NCBI RefSeq assembly: GCF_016595235.1
Contig: NZ_JAENHL010000007.1
Coordinates: 1,214,765-1,278,764 of the forward strand
DNA: 64,000 bases
Source of the DNA: Taklimakanibacter albus
GTDB lineage: Bacteria > Pseudomonadota > Alphaproteobacteria > Rhizobiales > Aestuariivirgaceae
Reading direction: 5' to 3'
In this document: positions 1-9,790 of the stretch, one piece after another
How positions within the stretch are numbered: position 1 is the stretch's first letter
Layout: each line of letters begins with the position of its first letter
Translations under genes and position numbers: made by a program
Notes under the pieces: generated by a model
Databases searched by the model: none
The model's input: the letters and a program-made list of their open reading frames with translations, nothing else
Told to the model about the DNA's origin: nothing

Positions 1-3000
1 ATTGCCGTTCAGGATCGAGAAGGACGCGTCATTGTCACGCTCCGCCCAGCTGCCGAGCGCGCTCGCCCACAGGGAGCCCATCGGCCGGTCGTCTTCGACC
101 ACGGCCGGGTCGGCGACGCCCGTCACCACCTGGCGGGTGGCCAGCACGTCGCGCAGATTCTCCTGGCGGGTCGACCAGGCATCGGCCGATTCACGCCAGA
201 TCTCCTGGCTGCTCGACACCGCCGCCAGCGTCTCGAAGACCTCACGATCGGGCAGGCCGACGAGCAGATGATCGCCATTCGCCGCATCGAACAGCAGGTC
301 GTAGAAGAACAGGCCTTTGTCGATCGGTCCATTGGCGAGCACGAAATCAGCGGCGGTGGTGGTGCCGTCCGCATGCGCCACCAGGATGCCGTTGGGATTG
401 TAGCCGCCCGGCCCCGCATTGGTGTCTTGGACGAAGATCTCGGTCACACCGGTCACGTTGCCGCCGACATCGAGCACATCGGCCACCGATCCCGCACCGC
501 CCAGGAAGGCGTCGATCGCAAGACCGCCGCCATTACCGTTGTAGTTGCCGCTCGTTTCGAGCCGGTCGGAGATATTGCTGCCATCGCCCGTGGCCTGATC
601 TTGCAGGTCGATGCCGGCGAGGCCATTGTTGTTCAGGTTCTCGAGATTGGCGAACGTCGTCGTCTCGGCAACGCCCGCTTCATCGCCAACGACGATAACA
701 TTGTTATTGTCGACGACATCGTCGCCAAGGGCGAAATCGCTGATGCCTTCCGTGATCCAGAAGAAGTCGTTGATCAGGTGGTCGGCCTCGGCACCGGTTT
801 CCACGCGTCCGCCAAGAACGTTGTTGTTGTCGATCGTCGTGGGTCCGCCCATCGTCCGGATCGCCAGACCCGAGTCGGTGAGCGACGAATTGGCGATGAG
901 GAGGTCGTTGGTGATCTGGATAGCCCCGCCGCCGCTCGTCGCCGTGACGCCCGCAACGGCGCCCAGCGCTCTCACATTATTGTCGATAGTTACGGTGCCG
1001 GCGCCGGTCGCGCCGGCATTGATGCCGGCGCCGGTCGTGCCGCGAACTTCGGTGGTGGTAAGGCCGGACACCGTGACATCGACATTGCCGCCGGCGGAAC
1101 TCTGGGCGTTGACGCCGTTGCCCCCCGTACCGGTGACATTGCCGCCGGTCAGAACCGTCACATTGCCCGATGCCGTCGCCTGGATGCCGTCGCCGGCATT
1201 GCCGGTGACCGCCGCCGTATCCGTGGTGACCTCGACGGTGCCCGAGTCCGCATTGGCGTCGATGCCGTTGGTGCTGCCGGTAACCGCCGTATGCACCTCG
1301 ACGTCGGTATTGCCGGTGCCGTCCGCATTGGCGAAGATACCGGCGCCGGCCGTGCCGCTGATCAGTGTGCCCGCCGCGCCGTTCGTCGTCACATTGACAT
1401 TGCCGTTGGTGCCGGACACCGCGTTGATGCCGATGCCGCCCGTGCCGGTGACATTGCCGCCCGTGCTGACCGTCACGAGGCCCGAAGCCGTCGCGTCGAT
1501 GCCGTGGCCGGCCTGGCCAAGGACCGCCGCTGTATCCGTGGTGACCTCGACCGTGCCCAGGACCGCATTGGCATCAATGCCGACCGTGCTGCCGGTAACG
1601 GCCGTATGTACTTCCACATCGACATTGCCGGCGGTTGTCGCCTCGGCAAAGATGCCGGCGCCGGTCGTGCCGCTGATCAGCGTGCCGGCAGCGCCGTTCG
1701 TCGTGACATTGACATTGCCGCTGCCGGACAACGCGTTGATGCCGATGCCGCCAGTGCCGGTGACATTGCCGCCCGTGCTGACCGTGACGAGGCCCGAGGC
1801 CGTCGCGTCGATGCCGTGGCCGGCCTGACCGAGGATCGCCGCCGTATCCGTGGTGACCTCGACCGTGCCGTCATCCGAATGAGCGTCGATACCGATCGTG
1901 CTGCCGGTCACGGCGGTGTGCACTTCCACATCGACAAGGGCGCCGACGCCGCCTGAGGAGGCGTTGATGCCGGCGCCGCCCGTGCCGCTCACCAGCGTGC
2001 CGGCGGCTCCGTTCGTCGTCACAAGGACATTTCCGACCGACGAACTTGCATTGATGCCTGAACCACCGGTGCCGGTGATATTGCCGCCCGTGCCGACAGT
2101 GACGAGGCCCGAAGCCGTCGCGTCGATACCATGGCCGGCCTGGCCAAGGATCGCCGCCGCATCCGTCGTGACCTCGACCGTGCCGTCGACCGCATTGGCA
2201 TCGATGCCGTTGACACTGCCGGTCACGGCGGTATGCACCTCGACATCGACATTGCCAGTGGCTTGCGCTTCGGCATTGATGCCGTCGCCATTCGCGCCGC
2301 TGACCAGCGTTCCGGCGGCGCCATTTGTCGTCACTTCGACGCTGCCATTGCCGGTCGAGGTGGCGTTGATGCCGTTGCCGACGGTGCCGGTGACATTGCC
2401 GCCGCTGCCGACCGTGACGTTGCCGGAGGCCGTGGCATCGATGCCCGAGCCGTTCGTGCCGGTGATCGCCGCCGCGCCCGTGGTGACATCGACCGTGCCG
2501 CCCGCCGCAACCGCTACGATGCCGTTGCCGCCAGTGCCGGTCACCGCCCCCTGCGCATCGATGACGACATTGCCGAGCGTACTCGCATTGGCCAAGATGC
2601 CGTTACCCGATTCGCCGACGACCGGGGTCCCCGCCTCGGTGGTGATCTTGATATTGCCGCCCGCCGCGCCGCCGCTGTTGGCCACGATGCCGCTGACGGA
2701 GCCCGTCACCGAGCTCGAGTCTTCGATGATGATCTCGGTGTTGCTGTCGACGGCCGAGGACGTGATGCCGTGGCCGGCATTGCCGTCGACATCGCTGTCG
2801 CCGGTCAGATTGATGAAGCCATCGCCGCCGGTGACGCCGTTGAAGGTGATGCCGTCGAAGGTCCCGTTGACGTCATGATTCTGCAGGGTCAGCGAAAAAT
2901 TGCCGTTCGCATAGGTGCCGTTGCTGCCCACATATGTGAGGGTGTCGTTGGTCACACCGATGAAGCACACCGTGCCGTTGGCCCCGTCGACGCCCCCGAC

Positions 3001-3174
3001 GCAGGCGGCGGCATAGGTCTTGTTGACCGTCGCGCCATTGACCAGGACAAGGCAGCTGGTGAGGATGGAAGAGTAGAACAGGCCCCGCGCCACGGAGCGG
3101 CTCACGCCCCTGTTTGCCGTGACCGCTTCGGCCGAATTCAAACGGCCGAATCCAGCGGATTTCTTACGCAGCAT
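1..3174 (-). CDS. Autotransporter with 105-residue passenger repeats (3' end outside window)
   Basis: The gene reads leftwards and is still open at base 1, so 1058 codons are visible and the C-terminal barrel is mostly missing. The ATG at 3174 follows a GGGGGAC ribosome site. A long basic N-region and hydrophobic stretch (about residues 25-55) look like an extended signal peptide. The passenger is rich in G, T, V, N and D, with about five near-identical 105-residue repeats containing TNGAAGTL and DVEVHTAVTGS. It is followed by an autochaperone-like segment and the first barrel residues (GSLWASALGSWAERD). By family, this is a type V secreted outer-membrane protein exposed at the surface. It shares layout but not repeat sequence with the next two genes. 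Its adhesive or other role is unknown. Confidence 0.85.
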   Translation of the reverse strand, partial: MLRKKSAGFGRLNSAEAVTANRGVSRSVARGLFYSSILTSCLVLVNGATVNKTYAAACVGGVDGANGTVCFIGVTNDTLTYVGSNGTYANGNFSLTLQNHDVNGTFDGITFNGVTGGDGFINLTGDSDVDGNAGHGITSSAVDSNTEIIIEDSSSVTGSVSGIVANSGGAAGGNIKITTEAGTPVVGESGNGILANASTLGNVVIDAQGAVTGTGGNGIVAVAAGGTVDVTTGAAAITGTNGSGIDATASGNVTVGSGGNVTGTVGNGINATSTGNGSVEVTTNGAAGTLVSGANGDGINAEAQATGNVDVEVHTAVTGSVNGIDANAVDGTVEVTTDAAAILGQAGHGIDATASGLVTVGTGGNITGTGGSGINASSSVGNVLVTTNGAAGTLVSGTGGAGINASSGGVGALVDVEVHTAVTGSTIGIDAHSDDGTVEVTTDTAAILGQAGHGIDATASGLVTVSTGGNVTGTGGIGINALSGSGNVNVTTNGAAGTLISGTTGAGIFAEATTAGNVDVEVHTAVTGSTVGIDANAVLGTVEVTTDTAAVLGQAGHGIDATASGLVTVSTGGNVTGTGGIGINAVSGTNGNVNVTTNGAAGTLISGTAGAGIFANADGTGNTDVEVHTAVTGSTNGIDANADSGTVEVTTDTAAVTGNAGDGIQATASGNVTVLTGGNVTGTGGNGVNAQSSAGGNVDVTVSGLTTTEVRGTTGAGINAGATGAGTVTIDNNVRALGAVAGVTATSGGGAIQITNDLLIANSSLTDSGLAIRTMGGPTTIDNNNVLGGRVETGAEADHLINDFFWITEGISDFALGDDVVDNNNVIVVGDEAGVAETTTFANLENLNNNGLAGIDLQDQATGDGSNISDRLETSGNYNGNGGGLAIDAFLGGAGSVADVLDVGGNVTGVTEIFVQDTNAGPGGYNPNGILVAHADGTTTAADFVLANGPIDKGLFFYDLLFDAANGDHLLVGLPDREVFETLAAVSSSQEIWRESADAWSTRQENLRDVLATRQVVTGVADPAVVEDDRPMGSLWASALGSWAERDNDASFSILNGN
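1226..2487 (-). repeat. Tandem ~315-bp coding repeats in the partial autotransporter
   Basis: The marker GTGACNTCGACNGTGCC recurs on the plus strand at 1226, 1541, 1853, 2168 and 2483, giving spacings of 315, 312, 315 and 315 bp, all multiples of three. The sequence between the marks is highly similar from unit to unit. Each unit encodes about 105 residues of the passenger. High DNA identity suggests recent duplication or ongoing homogenisation. Confidence 0.85.
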
Positions 3175-3283
3175 GAGTGTCCCCCGACGTAAAGGTACCA
3201 AAATTACGCAGAGACTATATGGCGCCAGGGGAACCCCGCTAGTGATTCCTTGAGGTAAAGAACCATTTTTGGGAGAATGTTGT

Positions 3284-3296
3284 AAAAATGTGACAG
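3284..3296 (-). promoter_or_regulatory. Upstream box shared by two autotransporter genes (copy 1)
   Basis: On the minus strand this reads CTGTCACATTTTT, about 110-122 nt before the ATG of the partial autotransporter. The next autotransporter gene carries CTGTCACAACTTT at a similar distance (11 of 13 identical). A shared regulator site is an inference. Confidence 0.3.
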
Positions 3297-3411
3297 ATTT
3301 GCCGCGTATTTTGCCTTTCTGCAACTGGAGGAAGAACGCAGCCGCTGATTCCTTAATAATTCCTCAACGATTTCTTATACCGCCGGTGCAAATTCGCTAC
3401 GCCGACGCACG

Positions 3412-6400
3412 TCACCAACTGTATCTGACACCCAGATTGCCGGAGATCGCCTCCAGGTCATCAGAGAACTGGTAATTGCCACGCAGGAAGCCGGACCAAC
3501 CTTCGGGTGCGGCCACGCTGAAGCCGAGCGACACATCGCCCACCGTCTCGCCCGGTTCATCCGATACGCCGAAAGCCGGGAAGCCGGGCGTCGCGATCGT
3601 GACGTCGTTGCTGCCACCGTTGAACTCCTGCCAGACACTCGCCGTCACATCCGACGAATAGACCACCTGGTTGGCGCCAGTGTGATCATAGCCGAGACGC
3701 AAGCCCAGCCGACCGCGGACGCTCGTCTCATCGTCAAAATCGACAGTGCCGCCCAGGATGTCGACATCGTCGATCTCGGTATGCACCACCGCCAATGCCG
3801 CCTGCGGCTCGATGAAGACGCCTTCGCCGCCGCCGATCTTGTAGCCGGCATCGATCAGGCCGCCGATATTCAAGGCATCGGTATCCTCGTCGTCGGCGCC
3901 CGGCGCATCGGGATCGATGTTGATGTTGAGGAAGTCCGCCTTGACCAGCATGTCGACATAAAGCGCGTCGTTCAGATAGGTCGCATAGGCGCCGAGCGAC
4001 GGGCCGTCATAGGTCCATTCGGTGTCGGTCTCGTTGAATGTGAGCTTCGAGCCCGTATAGCCGCCGAACACGCCGAACAGCCAGGCATCGCCCTGACCTT
4101 CGGTGGCGAAATCGAAGCCCGCGAGGCCGCCATAGATCGACTGCTTGCGGTCGGTGACGTCGATGCCGTTACCCTGGTCGCGCTCGAGCCAGGCACCGAC
4201 ACCTTTGATCCAGAAGCCCGGCCCCACTTGTCCGGCTGGCGTCGGCGCGACCGGCTCGCTGTAATCGGCGACCGGCGTCACTTGCGTGCCCGTGAGCAGC
4301 GGCCTCAGATCGGCCTGGCGCTGCAAGAGCGTGCCGGTCGTCTGATACCAGATGTCCTGCGCGCCGGTGATGCCGGCGGCAAACTCGTAAGCACCGGTGC
4401 CGACCCCTGAGGTGAACAGCTCCTGCGTGGCGCCATCACGTCTCAAATCCCAGGTGAAGAAGCCGACATTCAGCGGCCCGCCGTCGAGCACGAAGTCGCC
4501 GTCATGCGTGGCGCCGCCATTGGTCATCTCGACCACGGCGATGCCGTCGCTATTGGCGCCCGACACGCCGGTGACATTGACCGAGACCCGGGTCACACCG
4601 TTGGTGCTGGCCGTGGCGCCGTCAATGATCAGCCTGTCCGACTTGCCGGTGCCGGGCGCACCCAGCAGCGCATCGACCGCGAGACTGCCGCCGGTGCTCG
4701 CATATTGCGTGGCGCCGCTCATGGTCAGCGTATCGCCTTCCTCGCCGTCGGCCATGGTGATCAGGCCGAGGTTATTGAAGGCCTCGAGCCTCAGCAATCC
4801 GACATTTTCGTCCGCCAACGGATCATCTGCCGAAGCGACGACGCCGCTGTTGGTGAAGATATCGGCGCCGACGCCGAAGTCGGAATTGCCGCGCGCCGCG
4901 AAGATGCCACCCGCCTGGTTGTCGAAGCTGTCGCCCTCCGCCGTCAGATCGATGCGGCCGAGGACCGTGCCCGCATTGAGAATCTCGGTCGAGGCGCCCT
5001 TGGCATTGATGGCCTCGAGATTGGCCGCCGTGATCAATCCTGAATTGACGATGTCGATATCGCTGTTGGCGACAAAGCCCGGATTGATCTGCGTGGCGAC
5101 GACGACGCCGCCCAAAGCGCCGGTGATCGTGCCGCCGGTATTGTTGATCGCGATCGTGCTGTTGTCGCCATTGGCCATCGCCTTGACGCCGATGCCGACG
5201 ACATCGATCAGATTGGTGTTGGTGACCGTGATCGAGCTGGCGCCGTTGCTGCTCTCTTCTGAACCATCCTGGCCGTCCGCGCCGGGCGCGGCTGTTCCCG
5301 CTTGACCGTCACTGCCATTGTCTCCCACGAACGAGCTTCCGGTGCCGCGGGGGCCAAAGCCGCCCTTTGAGCCGGCCGTGGCGCCGCCGCCCTCACCAAG
5401 CGTCCCGGCAGCGCCGGAGCCCGCCGTCGTCATGATGTCGATGCCGTTCCCGCCGCTCGAGAAAATACGGCCGTCATTGGTCACCGTGACCGTGGCGTTG
5501 CCGCCTTGCGCCGTGCCGGCATTGCCGCCGGCGCCACCGGTGGCACTGCCGCCATCGCCGCCATCGCCACCGTCACCACCTTTGCCGCCCGTCCCGCCGG
5601 CGCCGCCGGCGCCACCCGCGCCGGCCGTGGCAATACCACCACTGCCGCCCGCGCCACCCGTCGCATTGCCGCCAGTGGCGACGACGACGATCGCCGTCCC
5701 GGCCGACTGTATGTCGCCCTCATTGCTGACATCGACCGTCGCCGAACCGGCGATGGCGTTACCGCCATGACCGCCCGCACCGCCCGTGGCGAGGCCGCCA
5801 TCGCCGCCATGGCCGCCATCGCCGCCGACATTTCGCGTGCTGTCCAGAAAACCGCCCTCACCACCGGCGCCGCCGGCGCCGCCCGTCGCCCCGGCCGCGT
5901 CCCCGCCATTGCCGCCGGCGCCGCCGGCGGCATTACCGCCACGGGTATTGATGCTGATGGCCTGACCCGTCGAGGTGAAGACACCGCTGTTGGAGACCGA
6001 GACATCGGCATCGCCGCCGGTGGCGTCGCCCCCCTTGCCGCCGGCGCCGCCCATTGCATCGGCGTTACCGCCGCCATCACCCCCGAGACCGCCAATGCCG
6101 CCGGAATTGCCGATGACGCTTTCATCCCCAGGGGCTGTGCCGCCGCGGCCACCCGTACCGCCGGCACCGGCCTGAGCGGTCGTCGCGTCACCGCCCGTGC
6201 CTCCGGCGCCGCCGGCACCCGCGCCGCCCGACGATTTGATGAGGATGCTGCCATTCGTATCGCCGGCGCGGTCGACGGTGATCGTCCCGGCATCGCCACC
6301 CGTGCCGTTGCCGCCACTGCCGCCAGTGCCGCCAGTGCCGACCGACGCAGAACCGGAACCTCCAGCGCCGCCATTGCCGGCCAGATTGCCGGCGGCAAAA

Positions 6401-9400
6401 CCGCCGCTGCCCGGATCGCCGAGAGTTCCACCGAAACGGCCGGCGCCGCCCGCACCGCCGAGCGTGCCCGTACCCAGGCCGCCATCGCCGCCGCGGCCGG
6501 CGCTCGCCGAGCCGCCGATCGATCCGATTTCGATGATTCCGTCGAGCGTGCCGAGCACATCGAGCGTAAGCGTGCCGGTGTTGCCGCCAAAGGCATCGCC
6601 GCCGGCACCGCCGTCACCACCCCACGCATCGGCGAAGCCACCGGCGCCGCCCTCGCCCGCGTTCCCGGCGAGATTGTCGCTGCCGGACCCGATGCTGCCG
6701 AGGAAGCGGCCGTTGCCGCCAAGGCCTCCCGCGCCTGCCGTGCCGCCGCTCCCGTCACCGCCGTCACCGCCGGCGCCGCCTTGCGCCGCGCCCGCCATGA
6801 GCATCAGCGAAACGCCACCCGACAGACCGCCCTGCGATGTGATGCTGACCGGACCGACATCGCCGCCGCGGCCGTCGCCACCGGCGGCGCCCGAACCGCC
6901 CCGACCGCCGGCAGCGCCACCCGCGCCGCCCATGCCACCATCTCCGGCCCGATTGCCGTCGCCATTGGCGACCTGGCTGAAACCGCCCCCGGCGCCGACA
7001 TTTCCGCCATTGGCACCGGCGCCCGCTATGCCGCCGGTTCCGTCACCGCCGGCACCACCGGCGCCACCGGTTGCCGAGCCCGCCGTCGCCGCGATCGTGA
7101 CACCGTCGGCGATACCGCCAAGGCCTGCCGCAACCGTGATCGCACCGATATCTCCGCCCTGTCCGTTAGCCCCGATGCCGCCATTGCCGCCTATGCCATG
7201 GGCATCGCCGCCGGCGCCGCCCTCGCCGCCGGTGCTGCCGGAATTGTTGCTGACCGAGCCGCCCAGATCTCCAACCGGGCCGCCGGCACCGCCGACACCG
7301 CCGGCGCCGGCCGTTCCGGCTGTCCCGGCGCCGCCCGCGCCACCGGCGCCGCCGCTGCCATTGCCTGCCGTCACCTCGATCGCGACACCGTCTGCGATGC
7401 CGCCCAGGCCGGCCGCGACCACGATGTCGCCGATCGTGCCACCCTCGCCAACGGCGCCCGCGCCACCGTCACCGCCTGTGCCGTAGTTCGAGCCGCCGGC
7501 GCCGCCGGCGCCGGAATTGCCGCCGACATTGTTGCTGCCATTCGTGATGGTCCCGATGCTGCCCCCGGCGCCTCCGGCGCCGCCGATCCCGGCGCTGCCG
7601 CCGAGACCACTGCCGAGGCCACCGGCGCCGCCGGCGCCGCCAAGCCCGTCGCCGGCCGTTGCCGCGATCTCGACGAGGCCGCTGATGTCGGTCGCCTCGA
7701 CCGTGATCGAGCCGATGCCGCCGCCCGTGCCGATGCCGCCGATGCCGCCGGCCCCACCGGCGCCGCCGACGCCACCGCCGTCACCGCCGCGGTTGCCGCT
7801 GCCGGCGGTGGTAAAGCTGTCACCATTGACGGCGCCCGTGGCGCCACCATTGCCGCCCTTGCCGCCGGCGCCCGCTGTGCCGCCCAGCGCATCACCGCCC
7901 GCGCCGCCGGCGGAGCCGGTTCCGCCGCCGGCACCCAGATCGATCTTGACGCCCGCTGAAATCACGCCATCCGCCGAAACGGTGACCGGGCCGATAGAGC
8001 CGCCAGCGCCATCGCCACCGGCGCCGCCGGCGCCGCCCGTGCTTAGGGCCGAGCCGCCCTGGCCACCTTGCCTGCCGTCGCCCGTGGTGATTCCACTGCC
8101 GAAAACGCCGCTGATCGTCCCGCCGGCGCCACCCTGGCCGCCTTGTCCGCCTGTGCCGCCCTCGGCGTTACCACCAGCGCCGCCGACACCGCCGACCGCC
8201 GCGCCGGCTGTGGCCGTGATGTCGACCGCACCCGTGATGTCGCCGGCCGCACTGACGAGGATCGTACCGATAGTGCCGCCGGTGCCGCCGGCGCCATCAC
8301 CGCCATGGCCGCCGATCGCATCGGCCATGCCACCGTTACCCGCGAAGCCGCCCGAGTCGCTGGCGATGGTGCCCGTGCCGTTGCCGCCCGCGCCGCCCGT
8401 GCCGCCGGCGCCGCCCGTGGCGCTGCCGCCCGCGCCGCCATTGCCGCCATTGCCGCCGCCCGCCGTCACCACGATGGACGTGGCGCCGGTGATGTCGCCG
8501 CCGACCTCAACCGTGATCGTACCGATATCACCGCCAATGCCCTGGCCGCCCTGGCCGCCAATTCCACCCTGGCCCGATGCATGGCCGCCCTCGCCGCCGC
8601 TGGCGCCGGGTGCAAAGCCACCATCGCCATCGCCACCCTTGCCGGCATTCCCGCCGCTGCCGCCGGAGCCTGCACCGCCCGCGCCGCCGCTTCCGCCCTG
8701 GCCATCGCCGGATGTTGCGGTGATCGAAACCTCACTCCGGATATCCCCGGTAGCACTCACCTCGACGTCAACGATGCTGCCGCCGATACCGCTGACGCTG
8801 TTGCCGCCGGTGCCGCCGATGCCGTTCGCATCTCCACCAGCGCCACCTGGAAATCCGCCGCTCTGACCAATGCCGCCGGCGCCGCCGGCACCACCGGTGC
8901 CGCCATTGCCAGCGCCGCCCGCACCGCCATTGCCGCTCGTCCCGTCACCGCCGGTGAGCCCGATGGTCACGGTGGAGACGATGTTGCCGGTGACATCGAC
9001 CGTCACGGCGTGGATCGTGCCGACAGTGGCACTCGCGCCGGTGCCGCCCTTGCCGCCCGTCCCCACGGAGCTGCCGCCGTCGCCGCCCGCCACTTCGGGA
9101 TCGCCGTCAGCGCCCGTACCGGCCAGGCCGCCAGTGCCGGCGCCGCCGGCGCCGCCATTACCGCCCGTCGCCGCCCCCGTGGTGAGCGTCACGCCGAGTG
9201 CGTTGTCGATATCTTCGTTCAGAAGGATGTCGAGCGCGCCGATGCCGCCAGTCGTGCCGGCGCCGCCAATGCCACCGGCCCCGCCGGTGCCATTGGAGCT
9301 TTCGCTCGGGACGACCGCAGCCGTGCCGGTGCCGGGATTGCCCGGACCGGCATTATCACCCGCTGCGGGATCGGTGGCTTTGGTCACTGTGATGCCCACC

Positions 9401-9618
9401 CCTTCCGACCCGATCAATTCGGGAGGGAAAGGCAATGAAAACTCCCCGATGCCATTGACACCATCGCCGCCGGTGACATCGCCGGCAAAGGCCGGTCCCG
9501 CCAGAACAAGGCTGCTCAGCATCACCGTCGTCGCCAGTGCCGTGTGCGAGAGCAGCCTGGCCCGCCCCTGATATCCCGAACGGGAAATTGCGAACCCGGC
9601 AGCTCTGCGATCAGGCAT
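3412..9618 (-). CDS. Giant glycine-rich autotransporter, 2068 residues
   Basis: The ATG at 9618 is preceded by GAGGGA. A signal peptide ends near residue 46 (GPAFAGD). From about residue 118 to 1470 the passenger is GGxGG-rich with roughly 15 repeats of about 90 residues, each a short beta segment (for example GDIGTITVEVGGDITG) followed by a polyglycine spacer. An autochaperone-like segment (around LAVDALLGAPGTGKSDRLII) and a C-terminal barrel of about 275 residues ending YSW follow. By family it is a type V autotransporter with the passenger outside the cell. It is colinear with the next gene upstream but has about five more repeats. The glycine richness resembles PE_PGRS proteins only in composition. 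Ligand and function are unknown. Confidence 0.9.
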   Translation of the reverse strand: MPDRRAAGFAISRSGYQGRARLLSHTALATTVMLSSLVLAGPAFAGDVTGGDGVNGIGEFSLPFPPELIGSEGVGITVTKATDPAAGDNAGPGNPGTGTAAVVPSESSNGTGGAGGIGGAGTTGGIGALDILLNEDIDNALGVTLTTGAATGGNGGAGGAGTGGLAGTGADGDPEVAGGDGGSSVGTGGKGGTGASATVGTIHAVTVDVTGNIVSTVTIGLTGGDGTSGNGGAGGAGNGGTGGAGGAGGIGQSGGFPGGAGGDANGIGGTGGNSVSGIGGSIVDVEVSATGDIRSEVSITATSGDGQGGSGGAGGAGSGGSGGNAGKGGDGDGGFAPGASGGEGGHASGQGGIGGQGGQGIGGDIGTITVEVGGDITGATSIVVTAGGGNGGNGGAGGSATGGAGGTGGAGGNGTGTIASDSGGFAGNGGMADAIGGHGGDGAGGTGGTIGTILVSAAGDITGAVDITATAGAAVGGVGGAGGNAEGGTGGQGGQGGAGGTISGVFGSGITTGDGRQGGQGGSALSTGGAGGAGGDGAGGSIGPVTVSADGVISAGVKIDLGAGGGTGSAGGAGGDALGGTAGAGGKGGNGGATGAVNGDSFTTAGSGNRGGDGGGVGGAGGAGGIGGIGTGGGIGSITVEATDISGLVEIAATAGDGLGGAGGAGGLGSGLGGSAGIGGAGGAGGSIGTITNGSNNVGGNSGAGGAGGSNYGTGGDGGAGAVGEGGTIGDIVVAAGLGGIADGVAIEVTAGNGSGGAGGAGGAGTAGTAGAGGVGGAGGPVGDLGGSVSNNSGSTGGEGGAGGDAHGIGGNGGIGANGQGGDIGAITVAAGLGGIADGVTIAATAGSATGGAGGAGGDGTGGIAGAGANGGNVGAGGGFSQVANGDGNRAGDGGMGGAGGAAGGRGGSGAAGGDGRGGDVGPVSITSQGGLSGGVSLMLMAGAAQGGAGGDGGDGSGGTAGAGGLGGNGRFLGSIGSGSDNLAGNAGEGGAGGFADAWGGDGGAGGDAFGGNTGTLTLDVLGTLDGIIEIGSIGGSASAGRGGDGGLGTGTLGGAGGAGRFGGTLGDPGSGGFAAGNLAGNGGAGGSGSASVGTGGTGGSGGNGTGGDAGTITVDRAGDTNGSILIKSSGGAGAGGAGGTGGDATTAQAGAGGTGGRGGTAPGDESVIGNSGGIGGLGGDGGGNADAMGGAGGKGGDATGGDADVSVSNSGVFTSTGQAISINTRGGNAAGGAGGNGGDAAGATGGAGGAGGEGGFLDSTRNVGGDGGHGGDGGLATGGAGGHGGNAIAGSATVDVSNEGDIQSAGTAIVVVATGGNATGGAGGSGGIATAGAGGAGGAGGTGGKGGDGGDGGDGGSATGGAGGNAGTAQGGNATVTVTNDGRIFSSGGNGIDIMTTAGSGAAGTLGEGGGATAGSKGGFGPRGTGSSFVGDNGSDGQAGTAAPGADGQDGSEESSNGASSITVTNTNLIDVVGIGVKAMANGDNSTIAINNTGGTITGALGGVVVATQINPGFVANSDIDIVNSGLITAANLEAINAKGASTEILNAGTVLGRIDLTAEGDSFDNQAGGIFAARGNSDFGVGADIFTNSGVVASADDPLADENVGLLRLEAFNNLGLITMADGEEGDTLTMSGATQYASTGGSLAVDALLGAPGTGKSDRLIIDGATASTNGVTRVSVNVTGVSGANSDGIAVVEMTNGGATHDGDFVLDGGPLNVGFFTWDLRRDGATQELFTSGVGTGAYEFAAGITGAQDIWYQTTGTLLQRQADLRPLLTGTQVTPVADYSEPVAPTPAGQVGPGFWIKGVGAWLERDQGNGIDVTDRKQSIYGGLAGFDFATEGQGDAWLFGVFGGYTGSKLTFNETDTEWTYDGPSLGAYATYLNDALYVDMLVKADFLNINIDPDAPGADDEDTDALNIGGLIDAGYKIGGGEGVFIEPQAALAVVHTEIDDVDILGGTVDFDDETSVRGRLGLRLGYDHTGANQVVYSSDVTASVWQEFNGGSNDVTIATPGFPAFGVSDEPGETVGDVSLGFSVAAPEGWSGFLRGNYQFSDDLEAISGNLGVRYSW
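5210..9265 (-). repeat. About 15 glycine-rich ~90-residue repeats (2068-residue autotransporter)
   Basis: Each unit pairs a beta-strand-like segment (xGTITVxxxGDIxGxVxI) with a GGxGGAGG spacer of variable length. Units 1-5 and 11-15 match units 1-10 of the paralog at 9791-14563 in order; for example LDVLGTL and the DRAGDTNG-type unit are found in both. Units 6-10 have no counterpart there. Confidence 0.75.
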
Positions 9619-9755
9619 GATTGTCCCTCATAGGCGAATATTTACCCAAGGTTTATCCCGCCCCTGGAAAGCTACGCCAGAGATTCCCAGGGGTAATTCA
9701 GAGATTGATCGACCCCTGTGATAATTTCGCAACAGGACACGAAATCACCTAAAGT

Positions 9756-9774
9756 TGTGACAGGGAGGGTCACA
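9756..9774. promoter_or_regulatory. Inverted repeat TGTGA-N9-TCACA upstream of the 2068-residue autotransporter
   Basis: TGTGAC at 9756-9761 and GTCACA at 9769-9774 form an inverted repeat about 140 bp before the ATG at 9618. It overlaps the box shared with the partial autotransporter (9751-9763). The 9-nt spacer is too long for a standard CRP site, which needs six. It may be a dyad operator for another regulator, or the foot of a terminator for the upstream gene, although no U-run follows. Confidence 0.3.
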
Positions 9775-9790
9775 CCAGTCTCCGGCTGCG

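Noticed and set aside
268-1956. Long plus-strand open frame opposite the partial autotransporter
   Set aside because: It is in codon register with the minus-strand gene and its translation is an alternating A/D/R/G composition from repeat DNA; the minus frame has a signal peptide, ribosome site and barrel features.
1226-2487. CRISPR-like regular spacing of repeats
   Set aside because: Units are about 315 bp, in frame within a coding sequence, with no short repeat/unique spacer pattern and no cas genes.
5506-7959. 817-codon plus-strand frame inside the glycine-rich autotransporter
   Set aside because: Antisense of glycine-rich GC-repeat DNA gives A/T/R/G-rich frames free of stops. Proline-rich frames nearby arise in the same way. 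No start signals or domain features.
9756-9774. CRP/FNR site before the large autotransporter
   Set aside because: The TGTGA/TCACA half-sites are nine bases apart; CRP needs six. Kept only as an unassigned dyad.
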